Source: Candidatus Omnitrophota bacterium (GTDB taxonomy: Bacteria > Omnitrophota > Gorgyraeia > JAHIPI01). Taken from it: a stretch of DNA of 33,325 nt. The translations under genes were made by a program, and so were the position numbers. Position 1 is the first letter of the stretch; every line of letters starts with the position of its first letter. The stretch lies in assembly GCA_018894435.1 (NCBI GenBank), contig JAHIPI010000041.1:1-33325 (forward strand). Direction: 5' to 3'. Positions 19,275 to 27,298 of this stretch are shown here, in pieces. The notes below the pieces were generated by a model. That model ran no database searches. It was not told the DNA's origin and saw nothing but the letters and a program-made list of their open reading frames with translations.

Positions 19275-20272
19275 GAAGGTGTAGAAGATGTGTCCTGCCG
19301 GACGATTTCCCCCGCGTGAGGCTTGACAACGAAGGCGTGTGCAATGTATGCCGGAGCTATAAAGGAAAAAGAGATTCCTCCCGCCTCAGGAGAGAGTATA
19401 AAAAGAAGTTCGAGAGCCTCGCCAGACAGTACAGCGGCAGGAATGAATATGATATCCTTATGTGTTACAGCGGCGGCAAAGACAGCACATATACCCTGAG
19501 CCTCCTGAAGGATGTTTATAAGCTGAGAATATTGGCGTTCACTTTCGACAATGGGTTTATGCCGGAGAGGACAGCCGTTAATATACGGAATGTCGTAGAG
19601 AAGCTGGGCGTAGACCACATCTTTTTTAAGCCGAACTTCGATATACTGAAGAAGATCTTCAGAGAAGCCGCAAAAAGGGCCTTATATCCGCCGAAAGCCA
19701 TCGAGCGCGCCAGCACAATATGCACCTCATGCATGGGTCTCGTTAAATATTTATCGCTAAAGACAGCGATTGAAAAGGAGATCCCGTTAATAGCTTTCGG
19801 GTGGTCTCCCGGGCAGGCGCCGGTTACCTCGTCGGTGCTTAAGATAAATCCGGTGATGATAAAAAGCATGGAGAAGGTCATAAAAGAGCCGCTCTTTCGC
19901 ATAATCGGCAGGGATATCGGCGCATATTTCCTTAACGAACGCCATTATGCCAGGGCAGAGAAATTTCCTATATTCATTCACCCCCTGGCCTTCCACGGGT
20001 ATAACGAGAAGAAGATATTAGAGAAAATAAAAAAATTGGGGTGGGAAATGCCCCACGGGGTTGAGCTAAACGCTACAAATTGCTATTTAAACCCCTTTGC
20101 CGATGAGGTACATATAGCAAAATACCATTTTCACCCTTATGCGCTGGAAATAGCAGCTCTTGTGCGGGAAGGATGTATGACCCGCGAAGAAGGCTTAAAG
20201 CATATGCCGGTCAGGAAGAATCAGAAGATTGTAAAACTGGCAAAAAAACGGTTAGGGTTATCAAGGGAATAA
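19271..20272 (+). CDS. PP-loop ATP pyrophosphatase, N-acetyl sugar amidotransferase-like
   Basis: 333 residues, overlapping the previous gene by ATGA. It has an N-terminal Cys4 site (C4, C7, C24, C27) in the context CRRCVLPDDFPRVRLDNEGVCNVC, the PP-loop SGGKDS at 67-72, and a further CTSC (C151, C154). This matches the WbpG/PseA/WbuX-type family, which activates a carbonyl with ATP and installs nitrogen on an N-acetyl sugar. WbpG normally takes ammonia from HisH- and HisF-like partners; neither is encoded nearby. In this cassette it may instead modify the acyl group or the sugar acceptor; that is inference. Confidence 0.8.
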   Translation: MRRCRRCVLPDDFPRVRLDNEGVCNVCRSYKGKRDSSRLRREYKKKFESLARQYSGRNEYDILMCYSGGKDSTYTLSLLKDVYKLRILAFTFDNGFMPERTAVNIRNVVEKLGVDHIFFKPNFDILKKIFREAAKRALYPPKAIERASTICTSCMGLVKYLSLKTAIEKEIPLIAFGWSPGQAPVTSSVLKINPVMIKSMEKVIKEPLFRIIGRDIGAYFLNERHYARAEKFPIFIHPLAFHGYNEKKILEKIKKLGWEMPHGVELNATNCYLNPFADEVHIAKYHFHPYALEIAALVREGCMTREEGLKHMPVRKNQKIVKLAKKRLGLSRE

Positions 20273-20274
20273 CC

Positions 20275-20538
20275 ATGAGTGAAGACATAAAAGGCAAAAT
20301 AAGAAAATTTATCGTGGACAATTACCTCAAGCGCTTGCAGGATAATCAGCTGAAAGATAATGATTCATTTCTTGAGCAGGGCATAATCGATTCTATCGGC
20401 GTGATAGAGCTGACCAATTTTATTCAAAAGGCCTTCCGTATAGAAATCGAGGTTTCTGAGATCATTCCGGATAATTTTGACACGCTGAATAACCTGGAAA
20501 GATATATAACGAAGAAATTGAGAAAAGACGCAAAATGA
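20275..20538 (+). CDS. Acyl carrier protein (DltC-like)
   Basis: 87 residues from the ATG at 20275, two bases after the PP-loop gene stop. A four-helix carrier fold is suggested, with the phosphopantetheine serine at position 40 in GIIDSIGVIEL. The surrounding sequence (NDSFLEQGIIDSIGVIELTNFIQKAFRI in part) resembles carriers paired with stand-alone adenylating ligases rather than fatty-acid AcpP, which has DSLDTVEL. Its last four bases overlap the ligase start (ATGA). It probably carries the substrate activated by the downstream ligase to the MBOAT protein. Confidence 0.87.
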   Translation: MSEDIKGKIRKFIVDNYLKRLQDNQLKDNDSFLEQGIIDSIGVIELTNFIQKAFRIEIEVSEIIPDNFDTLNNLERYITKKLRKDAK

Positions 20539-22019
20539 TCGCCTATCTCGACGATATCGTTTCGAACGCCGCAAAAAGATATCCTCATAATATTGCCATC
20601 ATAGAGGCCGGTAGGAGGACAAAATCTGTTACTTACAAAGAGCTTGAAAGAAGGGTCATTGCTTTATCGGGCTACCTGGTGCGGAAGGGGTTAAGAAAAG
20701 GAGAGAGGGTCGGGATCCTTTCAAAAAATTCCATTACATCCGCTGCTTTGTATTTTGCCGTATCCCGGGCCGGCGGCATAATCATACCGCTTAATCATGC
20801 CCTTGACCCGTCGGGCATAATTGAGCGCGCGAATCATTGTGCTATTTCCGCATTATACGCCGGGAAAGAATTTAAGAAACAGGCCAAAGAGATTGCCGAT
20901 AATGTTAAGTCTGTCAGGTTTGTCGTTAAGAATATAGGGTACCCCGCCGCACTAAAGAAAGCCCGCGAGACATCCACAGGAAGCCCTGTTTCTATAATCT
21001 ATACCTCAGGCACGACCGGAGAGCCGCTGGGAGTTACACTCAGCCATAAGAATCTTATTTCTAATAGCTTGTCTATTGTGAAATATCTCAACCTCACCTC
21101 TCGTGACAGCGTATGTTGTGTCTTGCCGTTTTATTATATTTACGGCCTTTCGTTACTCTTTTCATATTTTTTAGCAGGCGGAACGATAGTGATTAATAAC
21201 AGATTCATGTACCCCAATCTGGTATTGGATTCCATAGATAAGTATAAGGCCACAGCCTTTGCCGGGGTCTCATCCCATTACGCAATCATGCTCTATATGT
21301 CTACCCTTAAGAAGCGCAGGCTCAGGGGCTTGAAATATTTTATGCAGGCAGGAGACAAGATGCCGCCGCACATAACCATGGAATTAACAGAGGCGCTCCC
21401 CGATAAGAAATTGTACATTATGTATGGGCAGACAGAGGCCTCTCCGCGGCTGACTTATCTAAACCCCGATTTGGTAAAGAGAAAACCGGACTCAATAGGC
21501 AGGGCTATCCCCGGCGTAGAGATAAAAGTGGTAAATAAACAGGGTGCTGAATGCAGAGCCGGCCAGGAGGGTGAAATCGTAGCCAGCGGCGATAATATTA
21601 TGCTAGGCTACTGGAACAATGACAGTGAAACGGCAAAGGTTATAAAAAAGAGACGGCTTTATACGGGTGATATCGCCTTTAAGGATAGTGACGGCGACCT
21701 GTTTATCGTAGGACGCAAAAAGGATTTTATAAAAGTCGGCGCTAATCGTATAAATCCGTTAAAGATCGAACAATTGATGACAGAAGACAGCAGGATTATG
21801 GAAGCAGCCGCTATAGGAGTACCTGACAGAGTATTAGGGACAAGAATTAAGATATTTGTTACTCTGGTTCCCGGGGGAAAAGCAGGGCACAAAGATATTA
21901 TACGATTTTGCAGCGGCCGGCTACCTTCTTATGTAAGACCCTGTGATATCACAATTCTGAAAGCCATGCCAAAAAATAGCTATGGGAAAATAGACAGGAA
22001 AAAGCTGGAGGCGATGTAA
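20535..22019 (+). CDS. Acyl/aminoacyl-AMP ligase (ANL superfamily, DltA-like role)
   Basis: 494-residue adenylate-forming enzyme. It shows the nucleotide loop YTSGTTGEPLGV (156-167), YGQTEASPRLTYL, the TGD block (LYTGDIAFKDSDGDLFIVGRKKDFIKVG) and the C-terminal catalytic lysine in NSYGKIDRKKL (K485). Position 165 in the loop is Leu, where most family members have Lys (PKG); the catalytic A10 lysine is kept. It should activate a small carboxylic acid or amino acid and load it on the carrier encoded just upstream. The substrate cannot be read from the sequence by eye. No condensation or thioesterase domain is attached. Confidence 0.87.
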   Translation: MIAYLDDIVSNAAKRYPHNIAIIEAGRRTKSVTYKELERRVIALSGYLVRKGLRKGERVGILSKNSITSAALYFAVSRAGGIIIPLNHALDPSGIIERANHCAISALYAGKEFKKQAKEIADNVKSVRFVVKNIGYPAALKKARETSTGSPVSIIYTSGTTGEPLGVTLSHKNLISNSLSIVKYLNLTSRDSVCCVLPFYYIYGLSLLFSYFLAGGTIVINNRFMYPNLVLDSIDKYKATAFAGVSSHYAIMLYMSTLKKRRLRGLKYFMQAGDKMPPHITMELTEALPDKKLYIMYGQTEASPRLTYLNPDLVKRKPDSIGRAIPGVEIKVVNKQGAECRAGQEGEIVASGDNIMLGYWNNDSETAKVIKKRRLYTGDIAFKDSDGDLFIVGRKKDFIKVGANRINPLKIEQLMTEDSRIMEAAAIGVPDRVLGTRIKIFVTLVPGGKAGHKDIIRFCSGRLPSYVRPCDITILKAMPKNSYGKIDRKKLEAM

Positions 22020-22020
22020 T

Positions 22021-22632
22021 ATGAAAAAAGTCTTTGTTTTTTGCGTGGTTGTATCAATTTTTGTTTTGTCAGCCGGCTCAGGGTTTGCCAAAATTGAGAT
22101 TCCGGGAAGGGCCAGTACATGGGTAAACGATTACGCCGGCATTATCGATAAAGACACAAAGGCCTATCTTGAGCAGCTCTGCGGTTCCGTAGAGCAGAAG
22201 ACATCCGATCCTATAGAAGTAATTGTCGCCACTTTTCGCTCTTTGGGCGGATGGGACTTAAGAGATTTTACCACAGAATATGGAGAGAAATGGAGAGAGG
22301 CGAAGAAAGGTAGAAGGGACAACGGAGTGATATTGCTGGTAGTTATGGATACTCAACAGGTTACAATAGGAGTGGGCCAGAACCTCAGGCATATAGTGAC
22401 CCAGAAAACGATCGAAGATATAGTGCAAAATACCATTGTTCCTGAATTCAAAAAAAATAACTATGCTGGAGGCATAAAGAAAGGCACAGAAGCCATTGTC
22501 AGCATATTGAATAAAGCAGATATTCCCGCTAATAAGCCGATTACCGGGGCAAAACTTATTGCTTTGTTAGTGCTTATCGGAATAGGCTTAATTATTATTA
22601 GAGGCCTCCTTAAGAAGGGAGTTTCGGCTTAA
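22021..22632 (+). CDS. TPM-domain membrane-anchored protein
   Basis: 203 residues: a signal peptide (hydrophobic 4-20, cleavage likely after GFA near 23), a TPM domain (VNDYAGIIDKDTKAYLEQL, then RDNGVILLVVMDTQQVTIGVGQNL), and a C-terminal transmembrane helix (IALLVLIGIGLIIIRGLL). TPM proteins sit outside the inner membrane; roles reported in the family include photosystem II repair and phosphatase-like activity, and no precise function is inferred here. It begins one base after the ligase stop, so it is probably co-transcribed with the acylation cassette and may act at the same place in the envelope. Confidence 0.8.
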   Translation: MKKVFVFCVVVSIFVLSAGSGFAKIEIPGRASTWVNDYAGIIDKDTKAYLEQLCGSVEQKTSDPIEVIVATFRSLGGWDLRDFTTEYGEKWREAKKGRRDNGVILLVVMDTQQVTIGVGQNLRHIVTQKTIEDIVQNTIVPEFKKNNYAGGIKKGTEAIVSILNKADIPANKPITGAKLIALLVLIGIGLIIIRGLLKKGVSA

Positions 22633-22662
22633 GCCCTATTTTACGTATAAATGATTCATATA

Positions 22663-22691
22663 TTGACGAAACCCGATTCCATTGCTATAAT
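22663..22691 (+). promoter_or_regulatory. Sigma-70-type promoter for ndk operon
   Basis: TTGACG (22663-22668) and TATAAT (22686-22691) with an ideal 17-bp spacer, 25 bp before the ndk start. It separates the ndk-coaB transcript from the acylation block upstream. Confidence 0.82.
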
Positions 22692-22715
22692 AATAGTTCT
22701 ATTAGGGGATAGAAT

Positions 22716-23216
22716 ATGATGGAACAGACACTGATTTTGATAAAACCGGACGGTTTAAATAAATCATTGACCGGCAATGTGCTCACGCGGCTTTCCGAGA
22801 CAAAGCTGGATATAGTAGCCGCAAAGATAGTGCAGGTTTCGCGGGACCTGGCAGTGGCCCACTACGGCCACATGAAGGATAAGCCGTTTTTTGAGGAAAT
22901 CATAAAATACATAATGGGCGAATACCATAAGCGCAAGGTAATGGCAATGGTATATCACGGCGAAGACGCCATTAATAAGGTGCGCCAGATATGCGGCTCG
23001 ACCAACCCCGAAGAGGCAGACCCCGTATCCATAAGAGGCGCCTATGGCAGGATTACGACCAAGGGCGTATATGAAAATGTTATCCACGCTTCTACCAACA
23101 GAGAAGAGGCGGAGCGAGAGATAAAACTCTGGTTCGCGCCCGACGAGATAATCGTTGACGCGTATCCGAGCAAAGAAGTAGAAATAAAAGCAGTCAAGAA
23201 GCGGATGTGGGTATAA
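22716..23216 (+). CDS. ndk: Nucleoside diphosphate kinase
   Basis: 166 residues. It opens with TLILIKPDGL, has the catalytic histidine in NVIHAST (H124) and the STNPEEADPVSIRGAYG block of the family. The enzyme balances nucleoside triphosphate pools by a phospho-histidine intermediate. It is about 20 residues longer than the usual 140-150, due to a lysine-containing insertion around MGEYHKRKV and an extended C-terminus (DEIIVDAYPSKEVEIKAVKKRMWV). AGGGG lies 7 nt before the first ATG; a second ATG follows directly. First gene after a strong promoter. Confidence 0.92.
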   Translation: MMEQTLILIKPDGLNKSLTGNVLTRLSETKLDIVAAKIVQVSRDLAVAHYGHMKDKPFFEEIIKYIMGEYHKRKVMAMVYHGEDAINKVRQICGSTNPEEADPVSIRGAYGRITTKGVYENVIHASTNREEAEREIKLWFAPDEIIVDAYPSKEVEIKAVKKRMWV

Positions 23217-23229
23217 AATACGGAGATTT

Positions 23230-24111
23230 ATGATACGGAGCATGACAGGATACGGCCGCGGCGAGGCAAAAGGCCGGTTCGGCACCATAAAAGTGGAGAT
23301 AAAGAGCCTCAATAATAAATTTTTTGACATTATCCCGAGATTGCCCAACGGCCTTAACATATTTGAGGACAGAGTAAGGGAATATATACAGAAAAAGATA
23401 AAGAGGGGGAGGATCAACCTTTCGGTAAATTACGATGAATCCCCGGCACGGGCGCGGAAACATGCCGCGCTGGACAGGAATTTGGCGTCGGCGCTTTTAA
23501 AAGAGATAAAATCTTTCGGCAAAGAGCATAATTTAAAAGGCGATATAGATATAAACCGGCTCATGATGCTGCCCGGTATAATAACTTACGAAAACCCTAA
23601 GACAGACACCGGCGAATTGTGGGCAAATCTAAAGAGGGCGCTGGACGAAGCTATAAAGAAACTGGATGAGTCGCGCATAAGCGAAGGAAAGCGTCTTTCT
23701 AAAGACCTTTTTTTGCGAGTCGTTAAAATAGAAAAAGCAATCGATGCAATAGAAAAGCGCTCCTCAAAAAGCGTTGAACACTATAAGGCGAAGTTCTCAA
23801 AAAGGATAAAAGAACTGTCCGGGGGTGTCGAGATAGACAAAGAACAGCTGGCGCAGGAAGTGGCGTTGTATGCCAAAAACTGCGATATAACCGAAGAGGT
23901 AATCCGGATAAAGAGCCACGCCGTAAGTTTTGAAAAGTCCCTTACCTCCGGCGGAGAAAAGGGGAAGACCCTCGATTTCGTAGCGCAGGAACTCATAAGA
24001 GAGATAAATACCATAGGGTCCAAAGCGAATGATTTCCCGATATCAAACCACGTCATCGCCATAAAAGGCGAAATAGAAAAAATCCGCGAACAACTGAAAA
24101 ACATAGAATAA
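23230..24111 (+). CDS. yicC: YicC-family endoribonuclease
   Basis: 293 residues, starting MIRSMTGYGRGEA as nearly all YicC proteins do, with KSLNNKFFDIIPRLP next and the C-terminal DUF1732 block (LDFVAQELIREINTIGSKANDFPISNHVIAIKGEIEKIREQ). E. coli YicC is an RNA-degrading enzyme; its role here is assumed from the family. It is often found directly before gmk and rpoZ, as here; the gmk start follows its stop without a gap. Confidence 0.94.
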   Translation: MIRSMTGYGRGEAKGRFGTIKVEIKSLNNKFFDIIPRLPNGLNIFEDRVREYIQKKIKRGRINLSVNYDESPARARKHAALDRNLASALLKEIKSFGKEHNLKGDIDINRLMMLPGIITYENPKTDTGELWANLKRALDEAIKKLDESRISEGKRLSKDLFLRVVKIEKAIDAIEKRSSKSVEHYKAKFSKRIKELSGGVEIDKEQLAQEVALYAKNCDITEEVIRIKSHAVSFEKSLTSGGEKGKTLDFVAQELIREINTIGSKANDFPISNHVIAIKGEIEKIREQLKNIE

Positions 24112-24690
24112 ATGGCGAGAAAAAACGGCAAGCTTTTTATAATCTCGGCGCCGAGCGGAAGCGGCAAGACGACATTGTGCGAATTGCTGAAAAAAAAGGT
24201 GCCGCGCCTCGCAAGATCGGTATCGGTTACAACAAGGCCCCCGCGCCGGGGCGAGAGAAACGGCCGGGATTACATATTTTTGACAAAAAAGGAATTTGAA
24301 AAAAGAAAAAGAAGCGGCGGCCTGCTTGAGTGGGCGAGGAACTTCGGCCGCTATTACGGCACTCCGAAAGAGAGAGTCCTCAAATTACTTAAAAGCGGTA
24401 AGGATGTGATCCTTGCCATAGACGTCAAGGGGGCCATGAAGGTAAAGAGGCTGTATCCCGGCGGAGTTTTTGTATTTATAGTCCCGCCGTCGCTCCACGA
24501 GTTAAAGAAGAGGCTGAAGCGCCGGGGTACGGACGGCGCAAAGGAGATCAAAAAAAGGATAGAGATAGCGCAAAAAGAGATGTCATACTTACCGATGTAT
24601 AATTACGCGGTGACAAACGAGAGCATAAATAAGGCCGTAGCGAAGTTGGAGGCCATAATTAAGAGCGAGAGACGAAAGATAAGGCGGTAA
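24112..24690 (+). CDS. gmk: Guanylate kinase
   Basis: 192 residues with the P-loop SAPSGSGKTTL, the GMP-binding SVTTRPPRRGERNGRDY block, LLEWARNFGRYYGTP and DVKGAMKVKRLYPGGVFVFI. It phosphorylates GMP to GDP, feeding ndk encoded two genes earlier. It starts immediately after the yicC stop. The protein is very basic. Confidence 0.96.
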   Translation: MARKNGKLFIISAPSGSGKTTLCELLKKKVPRLARSVSVTTRPPRRGERNGRDYIFLTKKEFEKRKRSGGLLEWARNFGRYYGTPKERVLKLLKSGKDVILAIDVKGAMKVKRLYPGGVFVFIVPPSLHELKKRLKRRGTDGAKEIKKRIEIAQKEMSYLPMYNYAVTNESINKAVAKLEAIIKSERRKIRR

Positions 24691-24696
24691 GAGGAT

Positions 24697-24921
24697 ATGG
24701 TAGAAGAGAAAGATGTGTCATACGTTCCGTTAGAGGACTTACTGAAGAAAGTGGATAGTATTTACAGGCTTGTATTAATGGCTTCGCGCCGCGCTGTAGA
24801 GATAAGCGATACCGGCCAGAAACTTGTTGATATAAGCCCAAGGTTAAAGGCGACGACAGTCGCGCTTGAAGAAGTAAGGCAAGGCAAGATATCTTACAGA
24901 GTACCCGAGAGCGATAAATAG
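24697..24921 (+). CDS. rpoZ: RNA polymerase omega subunit
   Basis: 74 residues, with the omega core DSIYRLVLMASRRAVEIS and a C-terminal segment KATTVALEEVRQGKISYRV. Omega helps assemble the beta-prime subunit. Its place between gmk and coaBC is the standard one, which supports the call despite the short length. The stop overlaps the coaC GTG start. Confidence 0.88.
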   Translation: MVEEKDVSYVPLEDLLKKVDSIYRLVLMASRRAVEISDTGQKLVDISPRLKATTVALEEVRQGKISYRVPESDK

Positions 24922-25466
24922 TGTCTAAGAAAGCGAAGAACATACTGATAGGAGTAACGGCGAGCATAGCCGCCTATAAAAGCTGCGACATAATAAGGGC
25001 GCTAAGGAAGGCGGGGTATGAAACCAAGGCCGTGATGTCGCCCGACGCCAAACATTTTATTACGCCGCTTACCCTGCAGACGATATCGTGCAATGAAGTC
25101 GTGACCGATATGTTTGCGCCGCGGGAGAAGTGGGATATATACCACACTTCTTTAGCCGAATGGGCCGGCCTCATACTTATAGCCCCAGCCACAGCAGATA
25201 TTATTTCCAAGCTTGCCTGCGGCCTCGCGGATTGCGCTTTGAGCGCTACGGTTTTGGCCTCGAGGGCAAAGGTCTTGATAGCTCCTGCCATGAACGAGAA
25301 GATGTATACCCACAAAGCTGTCGAGGAAAATATCGCCAAACTCAAAAGGTTCGGCTATAAATTCATAAACCCCAAGCGCGGATACCTGGCCTGCGGATAC
25401 GAAGGTATGGGCCACATCGCCGATACCGAAGATATTGTCAAAGCCGCAAAAGAAGCGCTTAAATGA
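24921..25466 (+). CDS. coaC: Phosphopantothenoylcysteine decarboxylase
   Basis: 181-residue flavoprotein of coenzyme A synthesis. It starts at a GTG that overlaps the rpoZ stop. Motifs: GVTASIAAYKSCDIIRALRKAG, the catalytic His in YHTSLAEWAGLILIAPATAD, the PAMNEKMY substrate clamp, and the active-site cysteine in GYLACGYEGMG. In most bacteria this is the N-terminal half of a CoaBC fusion; here it is a separate gene that overlaps coaB by four bases. Confidence 0.93.
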   Translation: MSKKAKNILIGVTASIAAYKSCDIIRALRKAGYETKAVMSPDAKHFITPLTLQTISCNEVVTDMFAPREKWDIYHTSLAEWAGLILIAPATADIISKLACGLADCALSATVLASRAKVLIAPAMNEKMYTHKAVEENIAKLKRFGYKFINPKRGYLACGYEGMGHIADTEDIVKAAKEALK

Positions 25467-26098
25467 AGACGTTTCTCATCACAGCCGGACCCACCATAGA
25501 GCCCATAGACCCCGTAAGGTATATTTCGAATTATTCAACAGGAGAGATGGGTTATGCGCTTGCCGTCGCGGCCAAGAAGCGGGGCAATAAAGTGGTGCTT
25601 ATAAGCGGCCCGACGGCGCTTAAGCCGCCCAAGGGGATAAAATTTATACCGGTCAAGACAGCGTTTGAGATGAGAAGGGCCGTATTAAGGCATTTTCGCG
25701 GCGCGGATTGTGTTATCATGACAGCCGCGGTGGCCGACTTCAGGCCGGCGGATTTTTCCGGGGAAAAATTGAAAAAAGGGACGAAAAAGGAATATTTTTT
25801 GCGGCTTTTGAGAAATCCGGATATACTTTCGGAGCTTGGGAAACGAAAGGGCTCAAAGGTTCTTGTTGGCTACTCCCTCGAAACCGATAATCACATGGAA
25901 AATACCCGCAGTAAGATGAAATCGAAGAACTTGGATCTTATTGTAGCAAATAAGGCGGGCAAGCTCTCCAGCCCTTTTGGCAAGGGGAAGAAAGACCTGA
26001 CCATAATATCCCGAAAAAGCGGACGAACAGCGTTTAAAGCCGTTTCCAAGGAAAAAATAAGCCATATTTTGCTTGACAAGATAGAAGTCCTGTGGTAA
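25463..26098 (+). CDS. coaB: Phosphopantothenate-cysteine ligase
   Basis: 211 residues, overlapping coaC by ATGA. It carries ITAGPTIEPIDPVRYISNYSTGEMGYALA, MTAAVADFRP and KNLDLIVANKAG, diagnostic of the CoaB domain. It joins phosphopantothenate to cysteine using CTP. The split arrangement with coaC immediately upstream implies the two still work as a complex. Last gene of the ndk operon. Confidence 0.93.
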   Translation: MKTFLITAGPTIEPIDPVRYISNYSTGEMGYALAVAAKKRGNKVVLISGPTALKPPKGIKFIPVKTAFEMRRAVLRHFRGADCVIMTAAVADFRPADFSGEKLKKGTKKEYFLRLLRNPDILSELGKRKGSKVLVGYSLETDNHMENTRSKMKSKNLDLIVANKAGKLSSPFGKGKKDLTIISRKSGRTAFKAVSKEKISHILLDKIEVLW

Positions 26099-26160
26099 CC
26101 TTCTTATTGACCTAATATAGTACTATTATTAACCACCGATAATAAAAAAGGGGGGAAAAG

Positions 26161-26769
26161 ATGTCTTTAAAGAAAGTGAAAAAAAGAGGATTTACCTTGA
26201 TAGAACTCCTCGTGGTTATAGCAATTATAGGTATATTGGCAGCATTTTTAACGCCGGCAGTTCAGAAGGCGCGTGAAAAGGCAAGGCGCACAAGCTGCGC
26301 CAGCAATCTGCGGCAGATAGGCCTGGCACTTCATCTTTATGCGGGGGATAATAGTGAAAGTTTTCCTTCTTCGGCAACGAATGGCCAAGCGAGCATGGGG
26401 CTTCTTTTTAGCGACTATATTGACACAACAAGAGTATGGGATTGCCCGAGCGACCCAGCCAAGGCGGGAGCAACTGGCTTAGCAACTGTGGTTGCAGCAA
26501 CAAAAGTTCTAAGCAGCTCCAGCTATGCCTATAGAAAAGGCATGAGTGAAATGGATACATCGACAAATGCAGTCGCTGCGGACAGAAGCGGCGCCCTTCT
26601 CGCACCCATGGTCACCGACCCAATTGTAGCCGCTAACGCTAATCACGGCACTGATGGTGTCAACGTACTTTTTTTAGGTGGACATGTTAAATGGCAAGGG
26701 GCAACAAGCGGAGTGCTGCCGCCAGTGGCAAGCGGCGATCTGGTTAATTGGGCATCAATATTCAATTAA
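26161..26769 (+). CDS. Type IV pilin-like pseudopilin with H-X9-DG-type C-terminus
   Basis: 202 residues with a class III signal peptide: basic leader [10 protein letters not shown], cleavage before Phe11, then the helix [19 protein letters not shown]. The rest follows the planctomycete/verrucomicrobial style: [25 protein letters not shown], a WDCPSDP segment and the C-terminal [18 protein letters not shown]. In the usual H-X9-DG form this last block reads DGH; here it is GGH. It is exported and processed by a prepilin peptidase; the role (fibre, type II secretion pseudopilin or surface protein) is not visible. It has its own GGGGAAAAG Shine-Dalgarno and a strong terminator after it, so it is a single-gene unit. 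Confidence 0.88.
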   Translation: MSLKKVKKRGFTLIELLVVIAIIGILAAFLTPAVQKAREKARRTSCASNLRQIGLALHLYAGDNSESFPSSATNGQASMGLLFSDYIDTTRVWDCPSDPAKAGATGLATVVAATKVLSSSSYAYRKGMSEMDTSTNAVAADRSGALLAPMVTDPIVAANANHGTDGVNVLFLGGHVKWQGATSGVLPPVASGDLVNWASIFN

Positions 26770-26798
26770 AACATGATGATAAAAAAGAATTAATCTCT

Positions 26799-26841
26799 AA
26801 AAAGCACTTAAGAATGAAGCAATTTATCTTAAGTGCTTTTT
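26799..26841. terminator. Rho-independent terminator, bidirectional in form
   Basis: AAAAAGCACTTAAG (26799-26812) and CTTAAGTGCTTTTT (26828-26841) form a perfect 14-bp stem with a 15-nt loop, with A and T runs on the two sides. It lies 30 bp after the pseudopilin gene and isolates it from the tRNA cluster. Confidence 0.88.
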
Positions 26842-26857
26842 AATTGAGGCCCTACCG

Positions 26858-26888
26858 TTCTAACCTGGTTAGTCTAACCAGGTTAGAA
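26858..26888. repeat. Double palindrome upstream of tRNA-Cys
   Basis: TTCTAACCTGGTTAG and CTAACCAGGTTAGAA are perfect inverted arms separated by one base. Each contains the near-palindrome CTAACCWGGTTAG (26860-26872 and 26874-26886), so it is also a tandem repeat. A TAGAAT that could be the -10 of the tRNA-Cys promoter overlaps its right end. Operator-like, but no ligand is known. Confidence 0.7.
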
Positions 26889-26897
26889 TAGGATTTC

Positions 26898-26972
26898 GGC
26901 GGCGTACCCAAATGGCTAAGGGAGAAGTCTGCAAAACTTCGATCAGCGGTTCAATTCCGCTCGCCGCCTCCA
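26898..26972 (+). tRNA. tRNA-Cys (anticodon GCA)
   Basis: Acceptor GGCGGCG pairs with CGCCGCC, discriminator T and an encoded CCA (26970-26972). The anticodon stem GAAGT/ACTTC holds the loop CTGCAAA with GCA at 26931-26933. The T arm has GGTTCAATTCC. A small CCTCTTT/AAGAGG hairpin follows before the next tRNA. Confidence 0.95.
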
Positions 26973-27009
26973 CAATATTCCTCTTTCAAAAAAGAGGAGA
27001 TTGATATTC

Positions 27010-27086
27010 GGGCAGCTGGCGCAGTTGGCTAGCGCGCTTCCTTGACATGGAAGAGGTCACAGGTTCAAGTCCTGTGCTGCCCACCA
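27010..27086 (+). tRNA. tRNA-Val (anticodon GAC)
   Basis: Acceptor GGGCAGC pairs with GCTGCCC, discriminator A and encoded CCA (27084-27086). The anticodon stem CTTCC/GGAAG holds the loop TTGACAT with anticodon GAC at 27044-27046. The T arm has GGTTCAAGTCC. Confidence 0.95.
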
Positions 27087-27248
27087 AGCTTCGCGAAGCG
27101 AAACTTGGTCCCGTGACCGAGGACGAAATGTCCGAGGAAATGCCGAGGCCATCCGGCCGAGGCGAGCGCCGTTAAATGGTGCGACGACCGAAGGGAGTCC
27201 CGTTAGGGGCGAACAGGAGCACCATAGGCGCGGAGGGGCCACTATCGG
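27087..27248. other. GC-rich structured spacer without a gene
   Basis: Begins AAGCTTCGCGAAGCGAAACTT, which folds on itself through GCTTCGCGAAGC. It continues with several short self-complementary GC blocks (GACCGAGGACGAAATGTCC, GGCCATCCGGCC). It resembles the palindromic filler often found after tRNA genes in environmental candidate-phylum genomes. I see no coding sequence of its own. It could be a dispersed repeat or a structured RNA. Confidence 0.45.
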
Positions 27249-27285
27249 GCCGGGATGGCGGAACTGGCCTACGCGTAGATTCTAA
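27249..27285 (+). pseudogene. 5' half of a tRNA-Leu, broken in the anticodon loop
   Basis: GCCGGGATGGCGGAACTGGC followed by a D-arm end and GTAGATT is the canonical start of a bacterial tRNA-Leu. It runs through the acceptor 5' strand, D arm and the 5' strand of the anticodon stem. The sequence then leaves the tRNA pattern within the anticodon loop, and no matching 3' half follows. The start of an endonuclease gene comes 14 bases later. A complete tRNA-Leu 680 bp downstream has the same acceptor and a 3' anticodon strand (TCTGC) that could also pair with GTAGA here. Confidence 0.78.
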
Positions 27286-27298
27286 ACAAAGTAACAAT

